A DNA stretch of 64,000 bases from Sepiola atlantica (GCA_963556195.1 OY744537.1:15902743-15966742), one strand, 5' to 3'; shown: positions 34,432-47,247, numbered from the stretch's first letter. The notes: generated from the sequence alone by a model not told the origin. A program made the numbers and translations.

Positions 34432-34523
<92 letters not shown>
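34143..34523. repeat. Large (TA)n/(TATG)n/(TACA)n array
   Basis: About 380 bp of TA repeat with scattered G, C and T substitutions, ending in nearly 90 bp of pure TA. It yields several spurious Ile/Tyr frames on both strands. Confidence 0.95.
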
Positions 34524-34525
<2 letters not shown>

Positions 34526-35952
34526 GGGCGAAGTTAAACAAAAGATCACGAATGTCTTAGACGTATGGTCGTGTTAACATACTTCGTATTCCCTTGTTTC
34601 GTGCTACCGGTGATCCTGTTATTTTGGTCGCTCGTGAAAGTTGTTCCTTCTGACGATTATCTCTCTGGGGATCTTGCTATCATTATCCGTCATTTACGTT
34701 GTTCCTCTTCGTCCTTTTCTCATTCCTGTCCGTTTCTGAGGATCTAAAGGGGCCGTGTTTGTTTCTGGGTCTTTGTGCAAGCCAACCCTTGAAGTGACCT
34801 GATCGGATCACTCAGATTTCACTTGCAAGCAATTAATCTTCTGTTGGATCTAGCGTGTGCTGTTGGCGCCAAAACTTAAATAAGGAATAAAAACAGTCAC
34901 AATACGAAAATACACTAAAGGTGAGTTGCTGTTACTTGATCTTCATTAAAAACACATCAATAAATGTTGTAACGGGGGGGTGGCCTTCTCGTCAGGCCTT
35001 GCAGACAAAAAATAACAATGAAACCGTCAAAATGTATGCTTTGTCTGCTTTTTAACAAACAAAGGAATGCCTTAATGTTAAATCCTGCTTATTCCCACCC
35101 TGAAATTACTCCAATAACTATGAAGGCAAAATTATTTCTTTATTTACAAAAAGTAAAGAGAAAACATCCTCCCAAACGTATATCGCATTTCACTTATAAT
35201 TGAGCATGTTTCAAAGTACTTAGAAGCTATTAACTTTATTTCTTTTCTGTTTTATTTCCTGCGATGAAAGTCTTTTTTCTATCTCCCTGGCCCTCATTCT
35301 TAATCGGCTGTAATTTTGAAAGGATCTTTCGCTTTCTATTTGCAGACTGTAATTAAATCTATTAGTTGCCTCAACAGACCTGACGGTATGCATATCTCAG
35401 CAAAACACTATTTCTCCCTTCTTCACCCAGCCCATTTCTCCGCGGGTAATTTTTTGTCTAATTAATTCTAATCTTGTATTTTAGTTTCTTCCCGTTCTTT
35501 TCTACTTCTGCAAAAGAAACATTTTTACACTGTTCCTCTTTTACACTCTTCCTTTTTCTCCGACGGACGCCATTCCACTAATAAAAACTCTGAATGAAGG
35601 ATGGGTTTTCTGACGATTTTTTTTCATATGTTATTCTTCTTTTCAAATCGTTCGCTTTTCCCTTCAGTATTCAACTTCTTTCTCAGACGGACACAAAAAT
35701 AATGAGAACTCACATGACTTCTTCGGTTTCAAGAAGATAAAAAAATAAATGCAGCTTTAGAAGGAGTACGTGTATTTGTTGTTTTTGTGAGCGTTTATGT
35801 GGGAAATAGCTCAGGTAGGAATAAAGATGTTTACACCGAAAAGCATGCATATAAACACATACAGATTTAAGTCGTAAACAGGCACAATGCAAGCGTTATA
35901 TAGACAAACAGATATTGGTACACTGGATTCGGTAAATATAAACTGCCATTGT

Positions 35953-35957
<5 letters not shown>
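34524..35957. other. No gene or classified repeat seen
   Basis: Short frames at 34565-34747, 35018-35203 and 35710-35892 have no supporting motif. Confidence 0.35.
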
Positions 35958-36015
<58 letters not shown>

Positions 36016-36024
36016 GTATATATG

Positions 36025-36059
<35 letters not shown>

Positions 36060-36462
36060 GTATATATGTATATATATGTATATATATGTATATATATACG
36101 TATATATATATGTATATATGTATATGTATATATGTATATATATGTATATATATACATGTATATGTATGTATATATATGTATATGTGTATATATATGTATA
36201 TGTATATATATATGTATATGTATATATATATATGTATATGTATATATATGTATATGTATATATATGCATATATATTAATGTATATGTATATATATGCATA
36301 TATATATATATGTATATGTATATATATGCATATATATATATGTATATGTATATGTATATATATATGCATATATATATGTATATGTAGATGTATATCTATA
36401 TGTATATGTATATATATGCATATATATGTATATATATGTATATATGTATATGTATATATATG
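35958..36462. repeat. Large degenerate (TA)n/(TATG)n array
   Basis: About 500 bp. Pure TA at the left grades into a TATATG/TATGTA mixture to the right, consistent with ageing from one edge. All frames across it are artefacts. Confidence 0.95.
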
Positions 36463-36464
36463 GT

Positions 36465-36860
36465 TTGGTAGTTTGGTAGTTTTGTTTTACGGCATATCAA
36501 CCCTTTTTGGGTTATTTAATGCCGAATCTGGTCATTATAGTAAAAGTTTTTATGCTTCAAGTTCTTTATATCTTCAAATGTTTAATCATCGTTTTTGGTT
36601 TGGTAGTTTTGTTTTACGGCATATCAACCCTTTTTGGGTTATTTAATGCCGAATCTGGACATTATAGTAAAAGATTTATGCTTCAAGTTCTAAAAATAAA
36701 ATGAAAAAGGGGAGGGAGAAAGGGAGAGGGGCTGTTGTTTTTGTTTTGGGTTTTGTAGAACATAATTAAGTTTTACAAAAAAAAAAAAAAAAAAAAAACG
36801 TCAATGTAGGTGAATTTCGTCTCAGGGAGCCACAGGGCAGCCTGATCTGGTATCACCAGA
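36465..36860 (+). mobile_element. Retroposon related to 28.9 kb, head duplicated, middle deleted
   Basis: The head (TTTACGGCATATCAACCC, TTTAATGCCGAATCTGG, AGTAAAAG-TTTATGCTTCAA) occurs twice in tandem with a period of about 130 bp (36470-36597 and 36598-36690). It then goes straight to the purine block (about 36700-36730), the A-run and the terminal TCTCAGGGAGCCACAGGGCA ... CTGGTATCACCAG. The roughly 230-bp unique middle of the 28.9-kb copy is absent. It lies between two TA-type arrays. Confidence 0.75.
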
Positions 36861-37097
36861 TGTATATATATGTATATATTTATGTATATGTATATATATG
36901 TATATATGTATATATGTATATATATTCATATGTATGTATATAAGTATATATATGTATATATATGTATATATGTATATATATATTTACATATATATGTATA
37001 TATATCTGTATATATGTATATATCTGTATATATATGTATATATTATGCATATATATGTATGTATATATGTATATATATATAAATATATGTATTAGTA
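36861..37097. repeat. (TATATG)n-type array
   Basis: Degenerate TA/TATG array; frames across it are artefacts. Confidence 0.9.
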
Positions 37098-37164
37098 TTT
37101 CATGTATCCACATAACATTTTATAAGGAGATATAATTTTTTATGTATCAATTTTCAGTATTTAC

Positions 37165-37740
37165 TTCAACAGTGCTCGATACGTAAGTAGAGCTATATAG
37201 TAAGCTATAAAAATATATTTATGGCAATCAAGCTATGTGTAGATTATGCCTGAATGAAAAATTTGAAATCCTAAATTTGAAATATCCCCGAAATCTATTA
37301 AATTCTAGAAGTGAAATAGCAAACAGCTGCTTACACAGGTATAAATTTACCTTAGGCTAACGATAAATAAATAAATAAATAAATAAAAGAAAAATAAATA
37401 AATAAAAATAAATAAAAATTTAAAAAAATAATACGATTTAAAAATTAAAACCTAAAATAGAAATACCAGGAACCACGTGTTAAAATAAATTCACCCATTA
37501 TATTGACACAACAAACGAAAACAGGATATAGACACACCCATTGATAACAAAACAATAGGAGAGCGTATAGGGAGTGACACCAACAAAGCCTTTGTTCGCG
37601 GGAAGCCCAACGATTGGCTGAGAGAACAACAAAGAATCTGATTGGTTATATAAAAACACCCGGCGAAAATAACTCCCCGGGGATGAAACGCGGTAGCCTC
37701 TGTGTAGTTATTGCCATAAATATATTTTCATAGCTTACTA
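37165..37740. repeat. Element with 37-bp inverted ends, PLE-terminus-like
   Basis: TAGTAAGCTATAAAAATATA-TTTATGGCAAT (37195-37230) recurs inverted at about 37705-37740. The left end carries AGTGCTCGATACGTAAGTAG, the block seen in the 10.25-, 28.2- and 28.4-kb PLE ends. The right part has two ATTGG boxes (37612, 37641) and a TATATAAAA (about 37648) in promoter-like spacing, then AATAAC ... GAAAC ... GTTATT (about 37668-37709), which keeps the outer pairing and GAAA of a hammerhead but lacks CUGANGA. An (AAAT)n patch lies at 37365-37420. Confidence 0.5.
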
Positions 37741-37895
37741 AATATATGTATATATGTATATATATGTATATATATATATATGTATATATGTATATATATA
37801 AATATATGTATATATACATGTATATATATATTTATATGTATGTATATATATATGTGTATATATATGTATATATATGTATGTATGTGTATATTATA
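37741..37895. repeat. (TATATG)n-type array
   Basis: Degenerate TA/TATG array between the inverted-end element and the 3' flank of the PLE pseudogene. Confidence 0.9.
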
Positions 37896-38059
37896 GCAAG
37901 CATGAAGGGAAGACGAATTATATCGTTCATGATTAAAAGTTTATCAAGAGAGAAAAGCTGTATCGAGGGATTTAAAAAAAAACGAGGGATTTAAAAATAA
38001 AAACGGGTTGAAAAGAAAGAGTACAGAAAATAAAATAGCGTTATGTTATATGTACAATG

Positions 38060-38757
38060 GAGAGACTGATCACATCTAGTCCCAATAGACATTCCCTTTG
38101 ATTGCAAAGAGAGGGACGTTTAAGACGAACGTGGATCGTCTCCAAGTTTTTTAGGTGGTATAACGAGTGAGCATGACTAAGAATGGTGAAGGAGTCCATG
38201 CAAAAATTCCTAGCGCACGGCGGGTTTTTAAGTAAATGGTTTGTAATGGAAGACCCGTATGTGTTATTTTGAACGTCCGTTGACCGGAAAGTTCCATTCC
38301 TGATCTTACTCGGAATGTGCTATTGGACTCTACTATCCAATCTTAACGTCGTCCTACCCACGTAGTCAGCACTGCAACTACATTTAAAATGATAAATTAC
38401 ATTATTTTATGGTGTGTGTGGGGGGGGTAGAACGTCTTTACGAGAGGACGCCAATAAAGGTTTTGTAGAAAACACAACACGTACATTCGAAGAAAAATAA
38501 CAATTTTCAACTGCTGAGCTGATTTGCTTGGCGAATTTCTTACTTACTATGCCTAACCAAGGTAAACGAAGTTAAATCGGACATTTAGTCACCATATTTG
38601 GTTTCATTTCGGAAAAAGTATTTATCTTCCTTTTGATGACTGCCCTAATCACATCAAGAGGATAGCCGTTATTGGACAAAGTATTAGTTATAGTTTTAAT
38701 TTGTCGTCCAATTTTGATCTTGAATAAATCATAAGGGCTCTGTGTGTTTATGTCCAA
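38060..38757 (-). pseudogene. Penelope-like element: RT C-terminus plus GIY-YIG endonuclease, broken
   Basis: Reading from 38757 down: GRQIKTITNTLSNNGYPLDV and VIKRKINTF (thumb/linker, open to 38572), stop, LRLPWLGIVSKKFAKQISSA and NVRVVFSTKPLLASSRKDVL, a frame change near 38405, then CSCSADYVGRTTLRLDSRVQ, IRNGTFRSTDVQNNTYGSSI, NHLLKNPPCARNFCMDSFTI and PSLCNQRECLLGLDVI. The LP..G.(I)S, RVVF, KD.LP and C.C...YVGRTT order is diagnostic of PLE proteins, where RT is followed by a GIY-YIG nuclease (here YVG). At least two stops and one frameshift make it dead. The 5' side ends exactly at a (TA)n array, so the upstream RT core is lost. Confidence 0.8.

Positions 38758-40042
<1,285 letters not shown>

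Positions 40043-40101
<59 letters not shown>
40043..40101. repeat. (TA)n array
   Basis: Pure TA dinucleotide array. Confidence 0.95.
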
Positions 40102-40104
<3 letters not shown>

Positions 40105-40159
40105 CTCAGTAGAATACAAAAATGTATATCATAATCAATATTATGTAATCATGCTACAT

Positions 40160-41150
40160 GGACGTGAACAAACGGTTCAACGACAGAAGTCAAGAAGAAG
40201 CTACCTCAACCATGTGGAGCACCTAACAATATCTCAAGAAGATACCAAACAACAACGGTGGACTAAAAGGGCTAAAGGATGGGTCCTCTCTTACTGACAT
40301 TGGAATCCCTCTTCTGAGGCTTTTCCTCTTGGTTCAGTAGTATCCTGGGTTGAGTGGAAAACACTCAACTGCCTAAGAACGGGAATGGGGCGATCAAAAG
40401 TTGTTATGGCTAGATAGGACTACAAAACCGACACAAACATCTGCGAATGCAACATTGCCTTGTCTGTCCTCTACTGCCAAATCAGTGCAGTTTTAAAGAT
40501 CTCACACCAGACAGTATCGTATATCTCTACAAAGCCACCATCCTCCCATGCATGGAGTAATGTTGTCACATCTAGTCTAGTGCACCATCCGCTAGTCTCT
40601 CCATCTTAGACAAGGTCATAAAAAGAGTCTCTAATCTGATAGGTCCCTCACTATCCACCAAAATCTAGCCCCTGCACCATCGCCGCAATGCTGCATCCTT
40701 TTGCTTGTTTTACAAATACTTCAATGGAATATGTTCCGATGAACTTGCTGCTCTGGTGCCCCCTCGATGTAAATACACTCGACCAACCCGACAATCAGCT
40801 AAATCTCATCCATTCACTGTGAAGGTCCCCAGATGCCGGAGAGCCTTCTACTCCAATAGCTTCTTTGGGACTCCCTCCCTGCTCCCTGTTTCCACGACTG
40901 TATCCACATGCAGAAATTTAAAACTAATATGAACAAGCATCTCGCTGCACAGCTCCCAATGTAAGATGACCCTCTAAACTTTTACCCTAATTCTCAATAG
41001 CCCCTCATGTCTACATTCGCAACTTGCCTTGTTTGGGGTGAACTAAGTTTTTAAAGAGAGTACAAGAACAATGCAAAGGACTGCATAAAAAAGTGGGGAA
41101 CTGTAGTATAACCACATGCTTCAAAGACACACAAAGAAGAAGAAGAAGAC
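40160..41150 (+). mobile_element. RTE-like LINE 3' region, interrupted by another LINE
   Basis: 40160-40490 matches the 46.3- and 13.4-kb copies: GTGGAAAACACTCAACTGCC, GGGAATGGGGCGATCAAAAG, ACCGACACAAACATCTGCGA (W.TLN.LRTGMGRSKVVM ... CEC in translation). The family resumes at about 41050 with VQEQCKGLHKKVGN and KDTQRRRRRPKR, the conserved C-terminal tail. Between lies a CR1/Jockey-like fragment. Many stops; non-functional. Confidence 0.65.
40493..40985 (+). pseudogene. CR1/Jockey-like LINE RT C-terminus nested in RTE-like LINE
   Basis: SHQTVSYISTKPP-type start (family: TP.SILYLYKATI.PCME, the last M codon followed by a stop), CCHI, SASLSILDKVIKRVSNLIG (about 40590-40650), RRNAASFCLFYKYFNGICSD, ELAALVPPRCKYTRPTRQSA and HPFTVKVPRCRRAFYSNSFF. 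The open stretch 40705-40932 covers the last part. It is 5'-truncated, as usual for LINE insertions. Closely related to 9.3-9.9 kb, but without the (CT)n expansion. Confidence 0.7.
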
Positions 41151-41397
41151 CAAAAAGGGGATGGTGGTATTTCTTGAATAAACAATGCTGTCAATATGAA
41201 ATACACACCTTGCAATTATGACCTGAAACATTTACAAATATAAAACTAACCTTGAAAAGTTAGTATAATAAATGTTTAAAAAGTATTAACTACTGTTTGA
41301 TTTTTCTAATTAATAATAATGACGAAATTGTTCCCAATAAATTTTAATTTAGATTGTTTACAGTATACTCACAAACTTATAATCCAAATGTAATTCG
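41151..41397. other. AT-rich flank of the minisatellite
   Basis: Nothing recognised. Confidence 0.35.
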
Positions 41398-43120
41398 CGA
41401 TATAATAGAGAATATAATAGAGAATATAATAGAGAATATCATAGAGAATATAATAGAGAATATCATAGAGAATATAATAGAGAATATCATAGAGAATATC
41501 ATAGAGAATATAATAGAGAATATCATAGAGAATATAATAGAGAATATCATAGAGAATATAATAGAGAATATAATAGAGAATATCATAGAGAATATCATAG
41601 AGAATATAATAGAGAATATCATAGAGAATATAATAGAGAATATGATAGAGAATATAATAGAGAATATCATAGAGAATATCATAGAGAATATAATAGAGAA
41701 TATCATAGAGAATATCATAGAGAATATAATAGACAATATCATAGAGAATATCATAGAGAATATAATAGAGAATATCATAGAGAATATAATAGAGAATATC
41801 ATAGAGAATATCATAGAGAATATAATAGAGAATATCATAGAGAATATAATAGAGAATATCATAGAGAATATCATAGAGAATATCATAGAGAATATCATAG
41901 AGAACATAATAGAGAATATCATAGAGAATATAATAGAGAATATCATAGAGAATATCATAGAGAATATCATAGAGAATATCATAGAGAATATCATAGAGAA
42001 CATAATAGAGAATATCATAGAGAATATCATAGAGAATATCATAGAGAATATCATAGAGAACATAATAGAGAATATCATAGAGAATATAATAGAGAATATC
42101 ATAGAGAATATCATAGAGAATATCATAGAGAATATCATAGAGAACATAATAGAGAATATCATAGAGAATATAATAGAGAATATCATAGAGAATATCATAG
42201 AGAATATCATAGAGAATATCATAGAGAATATAATAGAGAATATCATAGAGAATATCATAGAGAATATCATAGAGAATATCATAGAGAATATAATAGAGAA
42301 TATCATAGAGAATATAATAGAGAATATCATAGAGAATATCATAGAGAATATCATAGAGAATATCATAGAGAACATAATAGAGAATATCATAGAGAATATA
42401 ATAGAGAATATCATAGAGAATATCATAGAGAATATCATAGAGAATATCATAGAGAATATCATAGAGAACATAATAGAGAATATCATAGAGAATATCATAG
42501 AGAATATCATAGGGAATATCATAGAGAACATAATAGAGAATATCATAGAGAATATAATAGAGAATATCATAGAGAATATCATAGAGAATATCATAGAGAA
42601 CATAATAGAGAATATCATAGAGAATATAATAGAGAATATCATAGAGAATATCATAGAGAATATCATAGAGAATATCATAGAGAATATCATAGAGAACATA
42701 ATAGAGAATATCATAGAGAATATCATAGAGAATATCATAGAGAATATAATAGAGAATATCATAGAGAATATAATAGAGAATATCATAGAGAATATCATAG
42801 AGAATATCATAGAGAATATCATAGAGAACATAATAGAGAATATCATAGAGAATATCATAGAGAATATCATAGAGAATATCATAGAGAACATAATAGAGAA
42901 TATCATATAGAATATAATAGAGAATATCATAGAGAATATCATAGAGAATATCATAGAGAACTTAATAGAGAATATCATAGAGAATATAATAGAGAATATC
43001 ATAGAGAATATCATAGAGAATATCATAGAGAATATCATAGAGAACATAATAGAGAATATCATAGAGAATATCATAGAGAATATCATAGAGAATATCATAG
43101 AGAATATCATAGAGAATATC
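41398..43120. repeat. 12-bp minisatellite, about 143 units
   Basis: The unit is AATATCATAGAG with variants AATATAATAGAG and AACATAATAGAG. It is almost free of indels over 1.72 kb. The left fifth is richer in the TAA variant. From about 41900 the AAC variant recurs at irregular multiples of 12 bp (for example about 60, 84 and 96), the mark of block duplications. Because 12 is divisible by 3, both strands are open: the plus strand reads as an Ile-Ile-Glu-Asn repeat (518 aa) and the minus as a Phe-Ser-Met-Ile repeat (600 aa). I see no evidence that either is a gene. Confidence 0.95.
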
Positions 43121-44978
43121 AGCTGAAATAAAATTGATGAGTTAGAATCCCCTTTTAGAATGGAATTTTCTCGGAGCAATGAGTGTGAAATATTAGCAGT
43201 TAAGCTGACTGACTGAAAATATTGCCTCCAATTAAAAGGCCCAAATGTTATATCTCTCGGCCTGTTATATAGATGGCTTTGTCTACGACAAATTCGTATT
43301 CCAACCGATTGCTATGAAGATGAGTGGAACGATTGGTTCTGCCACACGGGGCTTCCTCGACTGCCTTCGTCTATCAATGTGGCACCACACCGGGGACCAC
43401 TGTTAGTTGACTTGGGTCAAAGAGCGCGTCTTCATCGCCATTATGCGACGAAACGCTTCGAGCCTACTCTTGGCCTGCCAGGCCAGCATGATATCTGCTG
43501 CAACTGATGTTTTAAATATATCGACAGAGGCGTTTTATATTCGGCAGTTGACACATTATTTAGAATAGGACGACAACAAAGTAAATGTTTGCATTAACGT
43601 GTATAAAATTGACCTTTTAATGATCAATTGACTTTCTTTGATCAACATTGGCACATTACAATAGAAATTAACTTTTTTTCATGATGTCAAAAAAATAAAA
43701 TTGCTGTTTTCTGCTTCATTAAACTACACAAAACGTTGAGGTTTTGTCTCTAAATTTAGTTAATTTGAAACAGAAATTAGAGCGGGAGACAGAAAAAAAA
43801 GAAGGAAAAAAAGCGAAAAGAAGTGATCATGTTACATACAACGCGGAGAGTTGGAAGAAGAAAAGAAAAAAGACAGAAACACAGAAAGAAAGGGGTGGAA
43901 ATAAAGGAAGACAGAGAAATAAGAAGCATGACGTTTAGGATAAAGAAAAGGGACAAGAAATTAAATTGACAATAGGATTTTTTTTTTCACGGGAAATTAG
44001 CGTATTATTAGAGCGAGTGATTTTTGTTAGAGAAGGTGTTTAACCATCTTAGTTTCATTGTTTTTTGTAAATGTGTAATAATTCTATTCCTAGAAGAACA
44101 TAGACACTTTCAAAAAGATTGTTAATCAAAATCAATTATTCTGTTTGTTTGTTTTTTTTGTTTGTTTTTTTTTTTGTTTTTAACTTTGCGAAGTTAAAGA
44201 GAGAGAGAGGGGGAGGGGTAGAAAAAAGGCAAAAAGAAGTCATCGAGAACCAGGCAAAACGGAATCGAGAGGAAAATTAGTACAGATAAGAAAGAAAGAA
44301 GGAAAGAAAAAAGAAAGGCAGAGAAGAAGAAGAAGAAGAAGAAGAAGAAGAAGAAGAAGAAGAAGAAGAAGAAGAAGAAGAAGAAGAAGAAATGATGGAT
44401 GGAATAAAAGGGCTGCGGAATTAAATTAACAAGAGGACAAACACAAACATAGGAAAGAAAGAATGAAATGAGGATTTAAAGATGGAGACGCCGATGGATG
44501 GAGACGGAGCGCGCGAGAGAGATGAAGATATTTGCACAAATAAGTTTAACAAAAGAAATGGTGCGCGTCTGTGTGAAGATACACAGATTTGATGAATTCA
44601 CCATTAAACTAGGAACAACAAAAAGAAAACGAATTACATCGACTTAACTTAGGATAAGGATTGAAGTGAAAATTAAAAAAAATAAATAAAAGTGCTATTG
44701 CCCGGAAGAAAGCAAATATGTCGACATCCGCATCTGTTTCCGCTAATTAGTCGTTCAGTAATGAGCAGTAACTGAATCAGTTTCTAGCCTCGTGGAAACG
44801 CAGAGGATTATTAGACTTTTTCAGAAAGAAGATTACAACAGAAAATGATGGTGATGATGATGATGATGATGATGAGGAGGAGGAGGAGGAGGAGGAGGAA
44901 TATGAGGAGAAGGACGAGGGGGAGGGGAGGGGGAGCAGGGTGATACACACACAAACATATGTGTATCATACACACATA
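43121..44978. other. Unassigned; triplet arrays (GAA)n 44322-44391 and (GAT)n/(GGA)n 44848-44900
   Basis: 43260-43510 is GC-richer with no identified product. 43744-44500 is purine-rich low complexity containing the GAA array; 44848-44900 is GAT then GGA repeats. The Lys/Glu/Arg-rich frame at 43744-43938 is low complexity. Confidence 0.45.
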
Positions 44979-45260
44979 GTCTCGGCGTTTTGGCTAAGAT
45001 CAAAGTGTAGTATCTGTTCCGATGGATACTGCACGCCTGTTCTGTGCAGTTCTAGGAGGTCCACCCTCCCAGGCTTCGCCTCCCCTCTTTGGGGAGGAGT
45101 AAGTTTATTGCTTACTGTCTGAGGCGCCCCTACCGGGGAATGCCGACGGGGCTGCCCAGGCAATTTTTAAACCCACTTACTCGACCCGATCTTAGGTCAC
45201 ATCTTACATGTGGGAGTAAGATAAAACTGGCCTTGTGCCTAACTCCGCGAGGAGTAAATG
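44979..45260 (+). mobile_element. U2 snRNA-headed SINE, copy 4, hairpin deleted
   Basis: Head TCTCGGCGTTTTGGCTAAGA and GTAGTATCTGTTCCGATGGA, then GATACTGCACGCCTGTTCTG. Compared with copies 1 to 3 it lacks about 60 bp comprising the whole CCCCATAGA hairpin, joining CTGCAC directly to the CCTGT-CTGTGCAGTT segment. Body and tail (GCCTTGTGCCTAACTCCGCG) follow. Close similarity to the other copies implies recent activity. Confidence 0.85.
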
Positions 45261-45309
45261 AACATATTAAAAAGGCCTCTTTTCAGTCTCGAGATAATGG
45301 ACACCCGCT

Positions 45310-45425
45310 GTTATAGTGCTTTCGCGGAAAATCTAGAGCCACGCAAGGGTTGTACAATCGACTCTGAGCCGACGTTGCTTGGAACCAGTGGCAAGGAGAA
45401 GTCCAAGACGTCAGGCAATAAATGG
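45310..45425 (-). repeat. Body fragment of the 5S-headed SINE
   Basis: Shares GCAAGGGTTG-ACAATC, GAGCCGACGTTGCTTGGA and AGTCCAAGACG-type blocks with 53525-53630 in the same orientation. It has no 5S head. Confidence 0.5.
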
Positions 45426-46235
45426 CGGTTATGAATGAGATTCATATATTCATTTTTCTTTTTATATATTTGAATAATTAATTTCTGAGTGTTATTGATT
45501 TTTAATTCTTTCATTCTATTCTTATATATATATATATTGAAAATAATTTCGTGGATAAATCTTAAAAGAAAGCAACAAAATAAATATAGAAATAATTTTT
45601 ATTTGATTATTTCGTTATTTAAAAAATTCCCAAAGAAATATGAGTGAATAGATAGCCAAACGTTTCATTCCAAGCTTATGTAGTACGTTTAGAATAATTT
45701 TAAATATCATTTATTTTATTGGATTAATATTATATTTTTTGCGAAATATTTATTTAGAACAAAAAAAAAAACATGTATTAAATAAGTCATGAAAAAATAA
45801 ATACAAAACTGTATTCAATTATTTCTCGTGTGTTTGTAGTAGTAAGAGTAATATCAAGAAAAATCGGAACTATGTAATTAGTTACGACCTCTCTTTGAGA
45901 TAAGATTACATTTTTAATAATTTGAGATGTTATTTTGTAGTAGATGTTAATAAATATTTGCATTATGTAAAAATAATGTATTTATATGAAAAGAAAAGAC
46001 AAACATTGCCGTATGTATTTGTAGCAAAGAATATCTAACCAATGATATAGGTTCTAAACACTTATGGAAAGTGCTGGAAAACAACCATAATAAAAAACTA
46101 GCTGCGAATAAAAGAGGCACTTAATGAAACTATACAACAAACATTCACTTACTTTGTAGTTGCTAGTTGAACTTTCTTCTCGCTTTCTTTTTATAATAAA
46201 TTAGTATATATTAACTATTTTAAAATCTTTTAATT
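45426..46235. other. No gene or classified repeat seen
   Basis: Strongly AT-rich sequence. Confidence 0.4.
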
Positions 46236-46239
46236 ATAT

Positions 46240-46645
46240 GTTACTTCCTCAGCAATGTTGAGCCCCTAACATCATCTCAGACAGCGACAAGACTACAGTC
46301 GTGGACCAGAGAGCTAGATAATGGCCCCCTTCTACTGACATAGAATACGCCCTTCTGAGGATCTCCCTGTTGGCTCAGAAGCACCCTTAGGCTAGTGGAA
46401 AACACTCAATCGCCTGGGAACGCGAATGGGGCGGTCAAAAGTTGCTATGACTAAATGGGTCTACAAAACCGACCCAACCATCTGCGAATGTGGAGAATAG
46501 GACTATAGGATGCAACACTACCTTGTCTACCATCTACGGTTCAGCTTGAAAGATCTTGCAGAGTTCAGAAAAGTGCTAAGAAGTGCGTAAAAAGTGTGAA
46601 ACTGTCGTATGACCATCTGCTTTAAAAACGCGCAAAGAAGAAGAT
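46240..46645 (+). mobile_element. RTE-like LINE 3' region, uninterrupted copy
   Basis: WKTLNRLGTGMGRSKVAM (about 46400-46452), then YKTDPTICECGE (about 46460-46497), then a tail ending QRRR (about 46630-46641). The GxGRS...CECG order is typical of the region after RT in RTE-type non-LTR elements. This copy shows the empty-site arrangement for the nested insertion at 40.5 kb. Contains stops, so non-functional. Confidence 0.65.
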
Positions 46646-47247
46646 TATTTGGTACGAGCATACATTCTTTTAAGGGTCTTAATTATCATGGGAAATCAAA
46701 GTTAGTCTTAATTATGAACAATAAACAATACCCACGAATCTTGCTTTGCCGCTATTTATCTTCGTAATTTATTTTTGAATAGATGCTTAGTCGTGTGAAA
46801 CGACTATCTCTCATCCACGAGGCCCCTAAGAGCCGAATAGGGGGACGTCCTTCAGATATGGAGGTTAGCTGTGAATACCAAATAAGCAGTCTAGGACCAA
46901 CTGGCAGTTTACTCAAACGGTGTATATGGGATATGCTTTAGTCAGGTATATCTCTGTAAAATGCTTACCGATGCTCGATGTAAATTTTACACTTGGCGGG
47001 TGTCAGTTGCCATAAAATCTGACTGACTGACTTGGTCAAGTGCGGCTGTTGACATTGGTTAGTGGCATACTTAGTGTCGATCACGAAAAAGCATTGGGCA
47101 AGAAAATGCATCCTCCATAAAACTTTTGCTTCCAATAAACCTTCACGGGTGTGGTAGCCTCATTGGATTTATTGATAGGCGGTACTGACAGGCGTACGTA
47201 CGCGTAGAAGCTCTCTGAAGTTGATCCTTATGATAGAGTTTCTTGGA
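46646..47247. other. No gene or classified repeat seen
   Basis: 46780-47230 is moderately GC-rich. CTGACTGACTGACTTGG near 47020 echoes CTGACTGACTGAAA near 43207, possibly a shared repeat end. Confidence 0.35.

Noticed and set aside
34003..37113. Many Ile/Tyr-rich open frames on both strands
   Set aside because: They are readings of (TA)n and (TATG)n arrays and occur in several frames at once.
41354..43179. Two very long open frames (518 aa plus strand, 600 aa minus strand)
   Set aside because: Both are translations of a 12-bp minisatellite whose period is divisible by three. They have no domain, no composition expected of a protein gene, and the strands mirror each other.
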